Counted from the first letter of the stretch, positions 16,924-25,739 are shown. The stretch: DNA of 64,000 nt from JAWLEP01 sp964553045 (GCA_964553045.1 CAZKJG010000013.1:1-64000); one strand, 5' to 3'. Notes: generated from the sequence alone by a model not told the origin. Made by a program: numbers and translations.

Positions 16924-17331
16924 ATGAAGGATCGCATCTCGTGGCCCGCTGTCGCGGTCTTGGTGGCTTTCGTGCCGGTAGCGGGCTGCGGCGGCAGCGG
17001 GGCCGCCGTGACAGAGGGTCCTGAGGATCCCGCCGAGGCTGTCGAGGGATTCCTGGAGGCCATGGTGGCCGCCGACGTGGCCGGCATGATGCCGTACATG
17101 CCCCGAGACCGACGGGAGGAGCTTACCGAGACCGACCGTGAGAACATCGAGCGGAACAGTCAGTTCCTCTCGCAGATCCAATACGAGGTAGTCTCCACCG
17201 AACTCAGCGAGGATGGCGACAGCTCCTCGGTCACGGTCAGTGTAACGGTCATGGGCCATACCGCGCCCAAGGTGATGACAGCGGTGGTGGAGGACGGAAG
17301 GTGGGTGGTTACCGGCGACGACTTGCAGTAG
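16924..17331 (+). CDS. DUF4878-like lipoprotein
   Basis: 135 residues with a lipobox (PVAGC) after the signal segment and a Gly/Ser-rich linker. The domain contains AVEGFLEAMVAADVAGMMPYM and ends with VVEDGRWVVTGDDL, the same order as the neighbouring small proteins. It is 29 bp after the preceding gene with AAGGAG upstream. It is likely anchored in an envelope membrane. Function is unknown, but these folds often bind small ligands or other envelope proteins. Confidence 0.72.
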   Translation: MKDRISWPAVAVLVAFVPVAGCGGSGAAVTEGPEDPAEAVEGFLEAMVAADVAGMMPYMPRDRREELTETDRENIERNSQFLSQIQYEVVSTELSEDGDSSSVTVSVTVMGHTAPKVMTAVVEDGRWVVTGDDLQ

Positions 17332-17360
17332 CCGTCGGATTCACCGCCTCGCCAGGGCAG

Positions 17361-17389
17361 TTGCCGCCGGGTTCCCGGTGTTGTATTTT
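17361..17389 (+). promoter_or_regulatory. Sigma70-like promoter
   Basis: TTGCCG at 17361, a 17-base spacer and TATTTT at 17384, placed 61 bases before the lipoprotein start. A 7 bp hairpin (CCGGCGG/CCGCCGG) at 17403-17421 would lie in the 5' leader. Confidence 0.45.
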
Positions 17390-17449
17390 GCTGCTCAGGA
17401 AACCGGCGGTAGCGCCGCCGGAAGCGCAGTACAAACCTTGGAGGAAGAG

Positions 17450-17833
17450 ATGCGTAGAGTTTTCGCAGGGGTCGCAATTGCCGCCCTCGGGCTGCTCATT
17501 GCTTGCGGCGGTGGCGGATCATCGAATCCGGAGGCCGCAGTCAAGGGTATGTTCGATGCCCTCAAGGCCGGCGACGTTGACGCCATGATGGAGTACATGC
17601 CCGAGGCCGATCGTGCCGAGGTCACCGATGAAGAGCGCGAGATGTTCCAGGGGATGGCCGGCATGTTCGAGAACTTCGAGTACGAGATACTCGGTTCCGA
17701 GATCAGCGAGGACGGCGAGACCGCTACCGTAACGGTCAAGACAACCTTCATGGGAGAGACCAACGAGGAAGACATCGATCTCATGATGGAGAACGGCAGT
17801 TGGGTCGTCTCCGGTGGAGGAATGGGCTTCTAG
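17450..17833 (+). CDS. DUF4878-like lipoprotein with its own promoter and terminator
   Basis: 127 residues with a signal peptide ending in the lipobox LLIAC and a Gly/Ser linker. The body repeats the paralog pattern: AAVKGMFDALKAGDVDAMMEYM, then DLMMENGSWVVSGG near the end. The ATG at 17450 follows GAGGAAGAG. It appears to be an independent, possibly well expressed unit, since a promoter lies upstream and a strong terminator directly downstream. It is acidic and probably periplasmic. Function is unknown. Confidence 0.8.
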   Translation: MRRVFAGVAIAALGLLIACGGGGSSNPEAAVKGMFDALKAGDVDAMMEYMPEADRAEVTDEEREMFQGMAGMFENFEYEILGSEISEDGETATVTVKTTFMGETNEEDIDLMMENGSWVVSGGGMGF

Positions 17834-17853
17834 ATCTGAGGAGTCCTTTTTCG

Positions 17854-17883
17854 AGGGGCCCCGTTTGGGGCCCCTTTCCTTTG
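17854..17883 (+). terminator. Intrinsic terminator
   Basis: A perfect 9 bp stem AGGGGCCCC/GGGGCCCCT with a GTTT tetraloop, followed by TTCCTTT. It lies between convergent genes, 20 bases after the lipoprotein stop. The other strand lacks a strong T-run, so it mainly serves the plus strand. Confidence 0.85.
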
Positions 17884-17888
17884 CCCGT

Positions 17889-20800
17889 TCAGCCCAGCAG
17901 CCGGGCCACCTCTGGAATCCTCTCCAGTGCGGACACGGACCTTTCGGACCGAACCCCGTCCAGGAGTTCGCGCATGGCATTCACCGCCCTTTCGCGGGCC
18001 GCCCGGCCCGACTCCTCACCCCCTGCCAGCTCCTCGGCCTCCACCAGGGTCAGCCAGCGTCTTGCCATCTCCGGAATCTGCTGGTCGCCGCTTCGCTTCG
18101 GTACCACCTCCCGCAGCTCGGAAAGGGCCCTGCTCAGCAGATCGTCGCCCCGGCCGGCCCGATAGGCCTCCAGATGCAGCAGCCCCCACAGGTAACCGAG
18201 AGTTCCCCTGTGGTCTTTTCGAAGGTCGTCCGCGTCCAGTCCGTCCAGAACTTCGCCCGCGCCGGCTAGGTCGCCGGCTAGAACCAGGGCCCTGGCCATT
18301 GCCAACCGGGCGTCTGTCTGCAGAACCGCGCTGCCGAGCTCCTCGAACAGACCGGCCGCCTCCCGCAGGTTCTCCACGGCGGTGGCGTAGCGTTTCTGAT
18401 CCATCTCCAGCCGTCCCAGGCCCAGTCTTCCGTACGCCAGCCCCAGTCGGTTCTCGATCCTGCCGCTGAGGTCCATGTAGCGCTGGTAGTAGTCTCTGGC
18501 CATTCGGTGCTGGCCTATGGCGGCATGGGCCTCCGCAAGGTTGTAGGAAGCGATGGCAAGCCCGAGGGCGTCGTCATGGTGCCGGTTGATCTCCTCCACC
18601 CGATGCAGTGTCTCTATGTCCCCCACGTAGTCTCCGGCCTGGTTGTACAGCTCGGACATGTTGTTGAGCACCGTGGCCTCCCCCATGCGGTCCTCGTGCT
18701 CCCTGTAGATGGAGAGGGCCCTGCGGTAGTGTTCCTCGGCGGAATCCCCCGACCGGGAGAGGCAGACGAGGTCACCCATCCTGGTGTGGTAGAGGGCCTG
18801 CATGCTCTCTCTCAGGGGGCCTGCATCCATGGAATCAATGAGCAGTTTGCCCGCCTCCAGGTCACGGCCGGCTTTCCCGTAGCAGCCCTCCAGTATTTCC
18901 ATGAAGGCCTTGCGCATCAGGGCCCGCACCTGCAGCTGGGGCGGGGCCGTCAGGGCCAGAAGCCGGTCGAAGACCTCGAAAGCCTCCGGATACCTGCTCT
19001 GCATGTAGAGGTTCTCTCCCAGCTCCGCCAGGACCGAGGGCCGGCCTTCCTCGTCAGCCAGTTCCAGGGCTTTCTTCAGCAGGCGGTAGCCCTTCTCCAT
19101 CCTGCCCGAGCTGGAATGGAGCCTGCCCAGCTCCCGCAGGGCGGTGACCCGGCGGTCTGAGGGCTCCGTCTCGGGAGCCGACGACAGATAGGTCTCCAGC
19201 CACCGGACGGCCTGGCGGCCGGCCACGTGGCTCAGGGCTCGCATTGCGGCCTCGTAGGCTACCGCAGCCGCTCTGGTCTTCTCGCCCGCCTGCAGGTAGT
19301 GGAGGGCAATCCTCCCGGTAAGCGAGCCGTCGCCCGCCTCCATTCGCCGGGAGAGCCATTCGGCGATCCTGCGGTGGTACACGGCGCTGAGGTTCCTGCT
19401 GACCCTGTCCCGCAGCAGCAGCTTGGCGGCGTCGTAGCTGAACCGGTACATTGGTGTGCCCGAGGTGGGATCATCGGCTTCCGCAAGCAGGCCCGTCCTC
19501 ACCGCCGGTTCCAGTCGGGAGGCGAGTTCCATTGGTGCCTGCCCGGTGACCGACTGCAGCAGCTCGAGGCTGAAATCCCCCTCCGTAAGTGATGCCACCT
19601 CCAGGAGCTCGAGGGTCTGCTCATCGCGCTCGTCCAGCCTCCGCTGGATAATCTGCGAGAGGTTCTCGGGGAGCCTTATCCTCTCGGGAACCGTGTAGTC
19701 GCGGCGGCTTTCCGCCAGGTCGATCTCGCCCCGGGTCACCATGCTGGAGAGGATCTCGCGCAGGAAGAGCGGGTTGCCGCCGCTGCTCCTGTAGAGCTTG
19801 TTCATAAGCTCCTCCGGAACTCCCGGGTCCCGAAGAGTGAAGAGAATCAGGCTGCAGGTATCGCGCCGGGAGAGCCTCTGAAGCTCCAGGCGGTCCACAG
19901 GCGGCTGCGGGTCCAGGTCGAGTATTCGGTCTGCGGCGCGGGCGCCGGCCTTCGAGCCGTCGCAGGTGAATGCGACCATCAGTCGGCTCTCGGTAAGGGT
20001 GCGCGAGCAGTATGCGAGGAGGTCCAGGTCCGTCTCCGGCATCATCTGGACGTCCTCGTAAACCAGCATCGGCCGGGCCTTGACGGAGAGCTCGCGAAGC
20101 ACTCGGGAAATATCCTCGAATATGCGGTACCGAGCCCCTTCCTGCCCGAAGAAACCGCTGTCCTCCCTCGGGGCGGCATCCAGGCCCGGAATGAGCTCCA
20201 GCAGGGCGGGATGAAGGGGCTCCACCCTTCGGCAGAGCTCCTCCAGCTCGGCCGGCTCCAGCAGGTCCAGGGCCCGCGTGACCGGCCCGAGGGCAATGGA
20301 GTAGGGGTGCGCCCCCGCGGCGCCGACGGAGGGCGAGTAGAGGACCGTTACGCCGCGGAACTCGGCGTAGTTCTCCAGCTCGGCCATGAGCCGCGTCTTG
20401 CCCAGCCCCTCCTCGCCGGTAACCAGGGCGATCCGCAACCCCCGCTCAAGACTCTCGCGAAGGAGGCCGCGAAGCCGTCGAAGCTCGGTGCGGCGACCGA
20501 CGAAATGCCTGAAGCTGATCTCGGGACGGGTGGAGGACTCCATCTCGGAGCTGTAGAAAAAGACGCGGTCCTTGCCGGAATCCTTGGCCGCGATAAGGGC
20601 CCTGTCGGCCCTCTCCACAACGCGTTCCAGCTCGAGCTCATCCTCCCGGCTGCAGGCGATTCCGGCGGATACGGTCAGCTCAAGGGTTTCGTTGAGCCTG
20701 CGCCTGCGGATCTCGTCGCGAAGGCGGTTGCACAGATCAAGGGCGCCAGGGCCGCCGGTGTCAGGCATTATCACCGCGATCTCGTCGCCCCCGTAGCGGA

Positions 20801-21041
20801 CGGCTATATCATTGTCTCGAATGCGGGTACGGACTATGCTGCCCAGCTTCCTCAGCGCGGTGTCGCCGGCGCTGTGGCCGAAGACATCGTTCAGCAGCTT
20901 GAAGCCGTCAACGTCCATCATGATGACCGCCCAGCTCTCGCCGGAGGGTCTGGCCTGGAAGGACTCCCCTGCCGCGTCCATCTGGCTTCGCAGACGCAGC
21001 CCGGTGAGGTGATCCTCCATTGGCCGGGACTGTCGGGTCAT
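17889..21041 (-). CDS. GGDEF domain - AAA/STAND-type ATPase - TPR protein
   Basis: 1050 residues with three parts. Residues 1-165 form a GGDEF domain with RYGGDEIAV (84-88) and an I-site RDND (75-78), so c-di-GMP synthesis and product inhibition are plausible. From about 180 to 600 there is a MalT/AfsR-like ATPase region with Walker A GEEGLGKT (209-216) and a Walker B-like LVYEDVQ near 330. The rest, to the C-terminus, is a long TPR-type helical array. No membrane segment is seen. It follows a GroES-like gene by 28 bp on the minus strand. Signal input and target are unknown; the order with GGDEF first is uncommon for this ATPase-TPR class. Confidence 0.85.
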   Translation of the reverse strand: MTRQSRPMEDHLTGLRLRSQMDAAGESFQARPSGESWAVIMMDVDGFKLLNDVFGHSAGDTALRKLGSIVRTRIRDNDIAVRYGGDEIAVIMPDTGGPGALDLCNRLRDEIRRRRLNETLELTVSAGIACSREDELELERVVERADRALIAAKDSGKDRVFFYSSEMESSTRPEISFRHFVGRRTELRRLRGLLRESLERGLRIALVTGEEGLGKTRLMAELENYAEFRGVTVLYSPSVGAAGAHPYSIALGPVTRALDLLEPAELEELCRRVEPLHPALLELIPGLDAAPREDSGFFGQEGARYRIFEDISRVLRELSVKARPMLVYEDVQMMPETDLDLLAYCSRTLTESRLMVAFTCDGSKAGARAADRILDLDPQPPVDRLELQRLSRRDTCSLILFTLRDPGVPEELMNKLYRSSGGNPLFLREILSSMVTRGEIDLAESRRDYTVPERIRLPENLSQIIQRRLDERDEQTLELLEVASLTEGDFSLELLQSVTGQAPMELASRLEPAVRTGLLAEADDPTSGTPMYRFSYDAAKLLLRDRVSRNLSAVYHRRIAEWLSRRMEAGDGSLTGRIALHYLQAGEKTRAAAVAYEAAMRALSHVAGRQAVRWLETYLSSAPETEPSDRRVTALRELGRLHSSSGRMEKGYRLLKKALELADEEGRPSVLAELGENLYMQSRYPEAFEVFDRLLALTAPPQLQVRALMRKAFMEILEGCYGKAGRDLEAGKLLIDSMDAGPLRESMQALYHTRMGDLVCLSRSGDSAEEHYRRALSIYREHEDRMGEATVLNNMSELYNQAGDYVGDIETLHRVEEINRHHDDALGLAIASYNLAEAHAAIGQHRMARDYYQRYMDLSGRIENRLGLAYGRLGLGRLEMDQKRYATAVENLREAAGLFEELGSAVLQTDARLAMARALVLAGDLAGAGEVLDGLDADDLRKDHRGTLGYLWGLLHLEAYRAGRGDDLLSRALSELREVVPKRSGDQQIPEMARRWLTLVEAEELAGGEESGRAARERAVNAMRELLDGVRSERSVSALERIPEVARLLG

Positions 21042-21069
21042 GCCGCGGCTCCCGGGGACCGGGCGGCCG

Positions 21070-21453
21070 CTACTCGGCCGGCTGCCATTCCTCGCGGAGT
21101 ATCAGCAGCACCGCGGAGTTGGGCACCACGAAGTGCTTTTCCCCCTCCAGCCTTATCTCCCAGGCCGACTTGGAGACGTAGAGCACGAAGTCCCCCTTGC
21201 AGGCCTGCAGGGGGATGTACCGTACGGGTTCGGCGGAGGATTTCCACGGCTCTGCGCTCTCGGTGCTGCTGGCGACGGGATATCCGGGACCCACCGCCTC
21301 TACCCAGCCTCCGGACACACGCCTTCCGTCCACGGCGGACTCCGGCAGGTACAGGCCCGACCTGGTTCTCTCCTCGGGACTGGCCGGAGAGACCAGCACC
21401 CGGTCCCCCGAAACTATCACCTGCTTCTTGCCTATCACGCAGGAGTCGTCCAT
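21070..21453 (-). CDS. Divergent GroES/Cpn10-like protein
   Basis: 127 residues with the outline of a co-chaperonin beta-barrel: VIVSGDRVLVSPASPEERTRSGLYLP at the N-terminus, VEAVGPGYP after the mobile-loop position, then KGDFVLYVSKS and a terminal VPNSAVLLIL. True GroES is about 95 residues, so the 30 extra residues, mainly in the middle, make this a divergent homolog. The start is an ATG with GGAAGGA upstream. It precedes the GGDEF-ATPase gene in the same orientation. Chaperonin binding is unproven, and no groEL is in view. Confidence 0.7.
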   Translation of the reverse strand: MDDSCVIGKKQVIVSGDRVLVSPASPEERTRSGLYLPESAVDGRRVSGGWVEAVGPGYPVASSTESAEPWKSSAEPVRYIPLQACKGDFVLYVSKSAWEIRLEGEKHFVVPNSAVLLILREEWQPAE

Positions 21454-21494
21454 CGGCCATTCCTTCCGCCCTGTCGACCGTGTGAAAATAGAGG

Positions 21495-21580
21495 TGGCGG
21501 AGGACCGGGGACTCGAACCCCGAAGGGCGTAAGCCCGGCGGATTTCAAATCCGCTGCCTTACCAGTTAGACTAGTCCTCC
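21495..21580 (-). tRNA. tRNA-Ser(UGA)
   Basis: Reads GGAGGAC at the 5' end and GTCCTCC plus G-CCA at the 3' end on the minus strand. The anticodon loop is TTTGAAA between GCGGA/TCCGC, giving UGA. A long variable arm (GGGC TTAC GCCC) and the T-arm CGGGG-TTCGAGT-CCCCG confirm a class II serine tRNA. CCA is encoded. Confidence 0.95.
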
Positions 21581-21590
21581 ACAGGCGCTC

Positions 21591-21619
21591 AATTTACGTT
21601 ATGATTGCACAACGGTCAA
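21591..21619 (-). promoter_or_regulatory. Sigma70-like promoter of tRNA-Ser(UGA)
   Basis: On the minus strand TTGACC, a 17-base spacer and TAAATT end 10 bases before the tRNA. This is a close match to the housekeeping consensus and sits at the expected distance. Confidence 0.75.
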
Positions 21620-21629
21620 ATCCTCGGGG

Positions 21630-22166
21630 GTGAGTGTTCTGAGAGAGGTCGAGATCAAGTTCCGGCTCGATTCCCCGGACGACATGCTGTCCAGGTTGAG
21701 GTCCATGGGCTGCAGCCCGGGCCCCCCTGTTACCGAAGTGAGCATCCTGCTGGACAGCGATGACGGCGGACTGGCGGAAACCGGCAGAACGCTCCGTCTG
21801 AGGCGGTCGGGAGACAGGGTGTTGCTGACGGCCAAAGGGCCCAGGCGGCCGTCCGGGCCGGCCAAGGACCGCAGCGAGAGCGAGGTGGAGGTCCGCAGCG
21901 GCGTCAAGGAGATGCTGGACCTGCTGGAGCTCGCCGGCTTCCGGCCGGTGATGTCCTATTCCCGGAAGCGCAGCACCTGCAGGCTGGGGCGGGCAACCGT
22001 TTGCATCGACAGCTTCGATTTCGGAACCTACATGGAGGTCGAGGCGGAGAGTCCCGAGGAGCTCAGGGCAGCCTGCGGGCGGCTGGGGCTGGATATGGAC
22101 GGCGGAGACGACAGGAGCTACCCCGAGCTGATGGGGCTGCACCGAAGCGGGAAGGACGACAGGTGA
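21630..22166 (+). CDS. CYTH domain protein (class IV adenylate cyclase/ThTPase-like)
   Basis: 178 residues. The N-terminal EVEIKFRL contains the ExExK signature of CYTH enzymes, which bind triphosphates through a beta-tunnel of charged residues. Further matches are TLRLRRSGDRVLLTAKGP, SESEVEV and YSRKRSTCRL, then DSFDFGTYMEVEAESPEEL. Members act as class IV adenylate cyclases, thiamine-triphosphatases or tripolyphosphatases; sequence does not decide. The GTG start follows a G-run. It overlaps the next gene by 4 bp and is divergent from the tRNA promoter. Confidence 0.85.
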   Translation: MSVLREVEIKFRLDSPDDMLSRLRSMGCSPGPPVTEVSILLDSDDGGLAETGRTLRLRRSGDRVLLTAKGPRRPSGPAKDRSESEVEVRSGVKEMLDLLELAGFRPVMSYSRKRSTCRLGRATVCIDSFDFGTYMEVEAESPEELRAACGRLGLDMDGGDDRSYPELMGLHRSGKDDR

Positions 22167-23122
22167 AGATCCCGACGCCGTATCTGGCGGTTCTTGCCGC
22201 GCTGGCCGTGGCGGGTCCGGTCCGGGCCGGCGCCGAGGAATCCGCCCGCATTCCGGATGCCGCCTCGCTGGAGGACCATGACGGTTGTGCAGGCGGAGAA
22301 GAGACGCCGGAGCCAGCCGCCGAGGTCTTGGAGGGTGACGCTTCCGACGACGAGGGCGATGACGGTTCCGGCGAAGCGGAACACACAGAGGGGGAGGACG
22401 GGGGAGACGGAGAGAATGGAGGGGACGGTGATGGCGAGGGGCACGATGAGGGTTTCCTCGCCCCCTACTACGACGCGGCTCACGAAGGGGGTGCTGCCTC
22501 CGGCGGAGACGGCTGCTTCGACTCCTGCAGCGGAGACCTGTTCCTGGACCTGGCCCGTCTTCTGTTCTCCATAGAGACCAGCCACTATGCGATTCCCTGC
22601 CGCCACGGGATGGTGCGTCACAGGCTGGGAGAGGGAGGCAGCCCGGCTAGCCTCTCCTTGGAGGGGGGCATGACCACGGCGGGAGGCGGCAAGGGCGTGC
22701 TGGCCTCCGCCCGCTTCTGGACGCCTTCGCCTTTCTTCATGGGTGCCCATTTCGAAGGCCTCAGGCCGGATGGAGCGTCGGACTTCCATCTGGCCTACCC
22801 CGAGGCCGGCCTGGAGGTCCTGTACAACCTCCCGGTGACACTCTCCGGTTCCGGCCATCTGCTGGTGGGCTGTGAGGAGGACAGAGACCCTCTGTTCGGC
22901 GGCGGGCTGGGCGTATCGGCATCGGTCTTTCTCTCTGAGATCATCGAGATCGGGGGGCAGTACAGGATCTCCTGGCTGGAAGAGCTTCCCCTTCACAGCG
23001 CATCGGCCAGGTGCTACTGGAACGTAGCGCACGTATCCGCATGGGGCGGCTACCTGGTCCTTCGCAACAGCGACGGCGATGTCCTGGCCGGCCCCATGGC
23101 GGGGCTGAGGCTGCGGATATAA
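22163..23122 (+). CDS. Exported protein with acidic linker and probable outer-membrane beta domain
   Basis: 319 residues from a GTG overlapping the CYTH stop. A signal peptide (residues 1-22, ending VRA) is followed by about 70 Glu/Asp/Gly-rich residues with almost no hydrophobics. The remainder has alternating beta-strand patterns typical of small outer-membrane barrels or porin-like proteins (ASARFWTPSPFFMGAHFEGL, then GYLVLRNSDG). Two cysteine pairs are present (near CFDSC and later). I do not recognise a family. The acidic spacer could bind metal ions or keep the barrel away from the start. Confidence 0.65.
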   Translation: MKIPTPYLAVLAALAVAGPVRAGAEESARIPDAASLEDHDGCAGGEETPEPAAEVLEGDASDDEGDDGSGEAEHTEGEDGGDGENGGDGDGEGHDEGFLAPYYDAAHEGGAASGGDGCFDSCSGDLFLDLARLLFSIETSHYAIPCRHGMVRHRLGEGGSPASLSLEGGMTTAGGGKGVLASARFWTPSPFFMGAHFEGLRPDGASDFHLAYPEAGLEVLYNLPVTLSGSGHLLVGCEEDRDPLFGGGLGVSASVFLSEIIEIGGQYRISWLEELPLHSASARCYWNVAHVSAWGGYLVLRNSDGDVLAGPMAGLRLRI

Positions 23123-23224
23123 CGTGGGCTGCCGCTACACCGGCGGCGGCCCCGGGTCGTCGAACGCTGCGCTATCGCGCAAGGCCATAGGGGATGCGTC
23201 CTGAGGATATACCCCGAGGAGACC

Positions 23225-24124
23225 GTGAGGCGCCACATAGTAATCGTAGCGGCCTGCTGCATGGCGTTGAGCCTGCCCGGCATGGACCGCGGCGGCGACG
23301 CGATCTGGACCATTCCCTTCGTGTGGGCAGGCGGGGCGGTGTACGTTCTGGCCTACCTTCGCCGATGGCGCAGACGGCTCAGACTCGCGGAGCGGGGCCT
23401 TTCCGGGGAGGACCGGACGGTTCTGGAAAGGAGGGTCTCCTTCTACGCCAGGCTTCACGAGGAGGACAGGAGGCGGTTCGAGGCTCTGGTGGCCGTTTTC
23501 CTGGGCGAGCACAGCATAACCGGCGTGGACGACGTGGAGGTGACCAGAGAGGTGCGGCTGCTGGTAGGGGCCAGCGCCGTTCGGCTGGTTTTCGGACGCC
23601 CGGAGTGGGAGTACCCCGACTTCGGGGAGATACTCATATATCCCGGTCCCTTCAGGACCGACGGAAGCTACTCCACACAGCTTGACGACCCGTCCACGGC
23701 AGCATCCGGACTGGTTCACTCCATCGGCGGCGTGATCATCTCGCTTCCGGACCTCTACCGCGGTTTCGACGACGAGACCGACGGCTACAACGTGGGCTAC
23801 CACGAGTTCGCCCACGTCCTGGACGGACGGCGGCCGGACGGCGTGCCCGACAACCTGGAGCTGGGCGCCTACAGGGGGTGGGCCCAGGTGATGCACAGCG
23901 AGTTCGAGAGGGTACGAAGAGGGGACTCGCTTCTGCGGGGCTATGCGGGCTCCTCTCCGGCGGAGTTCTTTGCCTGCTCTGTGGAGGCCTTCTTCGAAGA
24001 GCCCGTCCGAATGCGACGGGCCGCTCCCGAGCTGTACGATCAGCTGGCAGGTTACTTCAACCAGAAGCCGGGGGATACGCCCGACGGCGTTCAGGATCCG
24101 GGCCGGGTTTCCGAAAGCGATTGA
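23225..24124 (+). CDS. MtfA-like zinc peptidase, membrane-anchored
   Basis: 299 residues with one or two hydrophobic N-terminal segments and a peptidase domain like MtfA (PF06167). The zinc site is visible as GYHEFAHVLD (HExxH), and the family helix SPAEFFACSVEAFFEEP follows. MtfA is linked in E. coli to the sugar regulator Mlc and carries similar residues. The start is a GTG after CCGAGGAGACC. A 102-base gap from the previous gene holds no clear feature. Confidence 0.85.
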   Translation: MRRHIVIVAACCMALSLPGMDRGGDAIWTIPFVWAGGAVYVLAYLRRWRRRLRLAERGLSGEDRTVLERRVSFYARLHEEDRRRFEALVAVFLGEHSITGVDDVEVTREVRLLVGASAVRLVFGRPEWEYPDFGEILIYPGPFRTDGSYSTQLDDPSTAASGLVHSIGGVIISLPDLYRGFDDETDGYNVGYHEFAHVLDGRRPDGVPDNLELGAYRGWAQVMHSEFERVRRGDSLLRGYAGSSPAEFFACSVEAFFEEPVRMRRAAPELYDQLAGYFNQKPGDTPDGVQDPGRVSESD

Positions 24125-24149
24125 CTGGACGCCGCCTCCTCCTTATCTG
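24121..24149 (+). promoter_or_regulatory. Candidate promoter for the response regulator
   Basis: TTGACT, 17-base spacer, TATCTG, overlapping the end of the peptidase gene and 59 bases before the next start. The -10 is a weak match, similar to that before tRNA-Ser(GGA). Confidence 0.35.
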
Positions 24150-24207
24150 ATTAATATCCTGTGGAGCTGGGTCGTGTTGCCGGTCCGTACCTGTCTGGAG
24201 GGAAGCC

Positions 24208-25116
24208 GTGAAGATACTCCTTGCCGATGATGATACAGAGTCCCTGGAGAAGCTGTCAGAGCTGGTGGCCGAGCTGGGGCACAGACCCGAGAAGGTGGAA
24301 AAGGGCCCCATGGCCCTGGAGAAGCTGCGCAGCGGAGAATTCGAAATGGCCATACTGGACTGTGCCATGCCGGACCTCTCCGCAGAAGATGTCTTCGAAG
24401 AGGCCGGAAGCGACGGCGGCGGAATGCCGTACACCATCATACTCACCCGGGAGGACAGCTCGGAGGATGTGGTGAGCGCTCTGGACGGCGGTGCCGACGA
24501 TTTCATAGCCAAGCCCGTCAGCCGGGACGAGCTCAGGGCGAGGATAGGCGCAGGGGTCAGAACGGTGAAGCTGGGGGCCGAGCTGCGCAAGCTGAACGAG
24601 AGGCTGTCCGTAATGGCCCGTACAGACAGCATGACCGGTCTCCTCAATCACACCGCCATCCTGAAGGAGCTGGACACCGAGCTCCGCAGGGCCTCGCGCA
24701 AAGGTACCCCGACCTCCGTGCTGCTGTTCGACCTAGACAGGTTCAAGGAGGTCAACGATACCTGGGGCCACCAGGCCGGGGACCAGGTTCTGAAGCGTTT
24801 CGCCCTGCTGATAGACGAGGAGTCCCGCAGCTACGACAAGACCGGCCGCTACGGGGGGGAGGAGTTCCTGCTGCTCCTGCCGGAGACCGGCCCCGAGGAG
24901 TGCGCCACAATAGCCGAGAGGATCAGGGACCACGTGGAGGGCATGGATCTTACAGAGGTGGGGGACGAGCTGCGTCTCACCACCAGCATCGGCGGCAGCA
25001 CCTGTGACGGGACCGACATCGATGGAACGAAGCTCATAGCCCTGGCCGACAACGGCCTGTACCGGGCCAAGGAGGAGGGCCGCAACCGGGTCTGCATAGA
25101 GCAGCCCGAGGTCTAG
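24208..25116 (+). CDS. Response regulator - GGDEF diguanylate cyclase
   Basis: 302 residues. The receiver domain has the acidic pocket LLADDD, the phospho-acceptor Asp51 in AILDCAMPD and the conserved lysine in AKPVS. The GGDEF domain has RYGGEEF with an I-site RSYD five residues upstream and the FDLDRFKEVND metal-binding loop. This PleD/WspR-like layout predicts c-di-GMP synthesis controlled by phosphorylation. The histidine kinase is not in this window. Start is an ATG behind GGAGGG. Confidence 0.93.
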   Translation: MKILLADDDTESLEKLSELVAELGHRPEKVEKGPMALEKLRSGEFEMAILDCAMPDLSAEDVFEEAGSDGGGMPYTIILTREDSSEDVVSALDGGADDFIAKPVSRDELRARIGAGVRTVKLGAELRKLNERLSVMARTDSMTGLLNHTAILKELDTELRRASRKGTPTSVLLFDLDRFKEVNDTWGHQAGDQVLKRFALLIDEESRSYDKTGRYGGEEFLLLLPETGPEECATIAERIRDHVEGMDLTEVGDELRLTTSIGGSTCDGTDIDGTKLIALADNGLYRAKEEGRNRVCIEQPEV

Positions 25117-25124
25117 TCGCCGTC

Positions 25125-25739
25125 CTAGGGAGTCTTCGAGGATGAGCCAGGTGTCCTCAGTGGAACACCTCGGCGGCAGAGTGGGCAGTTCTCCGGCGCC
25201 CAACTCTCCGCCTCGACCGTGAGAAGCGCCCGGCAGGGGGCTCCCAGTTCAAGGTTCCCTCCGGTCCTGTCCACCAGCAGGCCCACGGCGCAGACCTCCA
25301 GGCCCTTCTCCCTCAGAACGTCCATGGACTCCCTGACGCTACCGCCGGTGGTGGTTACGTCCTCCACCATCAGCACCCTTCTGCCCGGCCGGACCTCGGT
25401 GAAGCCCCCGCGGACCTTCATCCTCTCGTCGGCCCCCCGCTGCAGGAACGCAAAGGGAAGACCCAGCCGAAAGGCCAGCGCGAACCCGAAGACCAGCGCA
25501 CCGAAAGCCGGCGCGCAGACGATCTCCGCGTCATCGCGCAAACCCTCGAGCCGCTGCTGCATGAGCTCGGCCAGGCGCATGACCAGTTCCGGGTGCTGCG
25601 CCACCCTTATCTTCTCGAAGTAGACGCCGCCATGGCGTCCGGATGTGTACCGGAAGTGTCCCTCCAGAAGCGCGTCGCATCCGGCGAGTATCTCCCTGGT
25701 CTCCCTGGACAGACCGTCCTCCAAGCCTTCTCCCTCCAT
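25125..25739 (-). CDS. pyrE: Orotate phosphoribosyltransferase-like protein
   Basis: Transfers ribose 5-phosphate from PRPP to orotate in pyrimidine synthesis. Family motifs are TSGRHGGVYFEKIRV near the N-terminus, the ADERMKVRGGF loop region and the PRPP-binding VLMVEDVTTTGGSVRE. The C-terminus has a short extension with two cysteines (ENCPLCRRG). I use the ATG at 25739 (204 residues); an upstream ATG at 25817 would cover the divergent promoter. Convergent with the GGDEF gene. Another type I PRTase is possible, but OPRT fits best. Confidence 0.82.
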   Translation of the reverse strand: MEGEGLEDGLSRETREILAGCDALLEGHFRYTSGRHGGVYFEKIRVAQHPELVMRLAELMQQRLEGLRDDAEIVCAPAFGALVFGFALAFRLGLPFAFLQRGADERMKVRGGFTEVRPGRRVLMVEDVTTTGGSVRESMDVLREKGLEVCAVGLLVDRTGGNLELGAPCRALLTVEAESWAPENCPLCRRGVPLRTPGSSSKTP

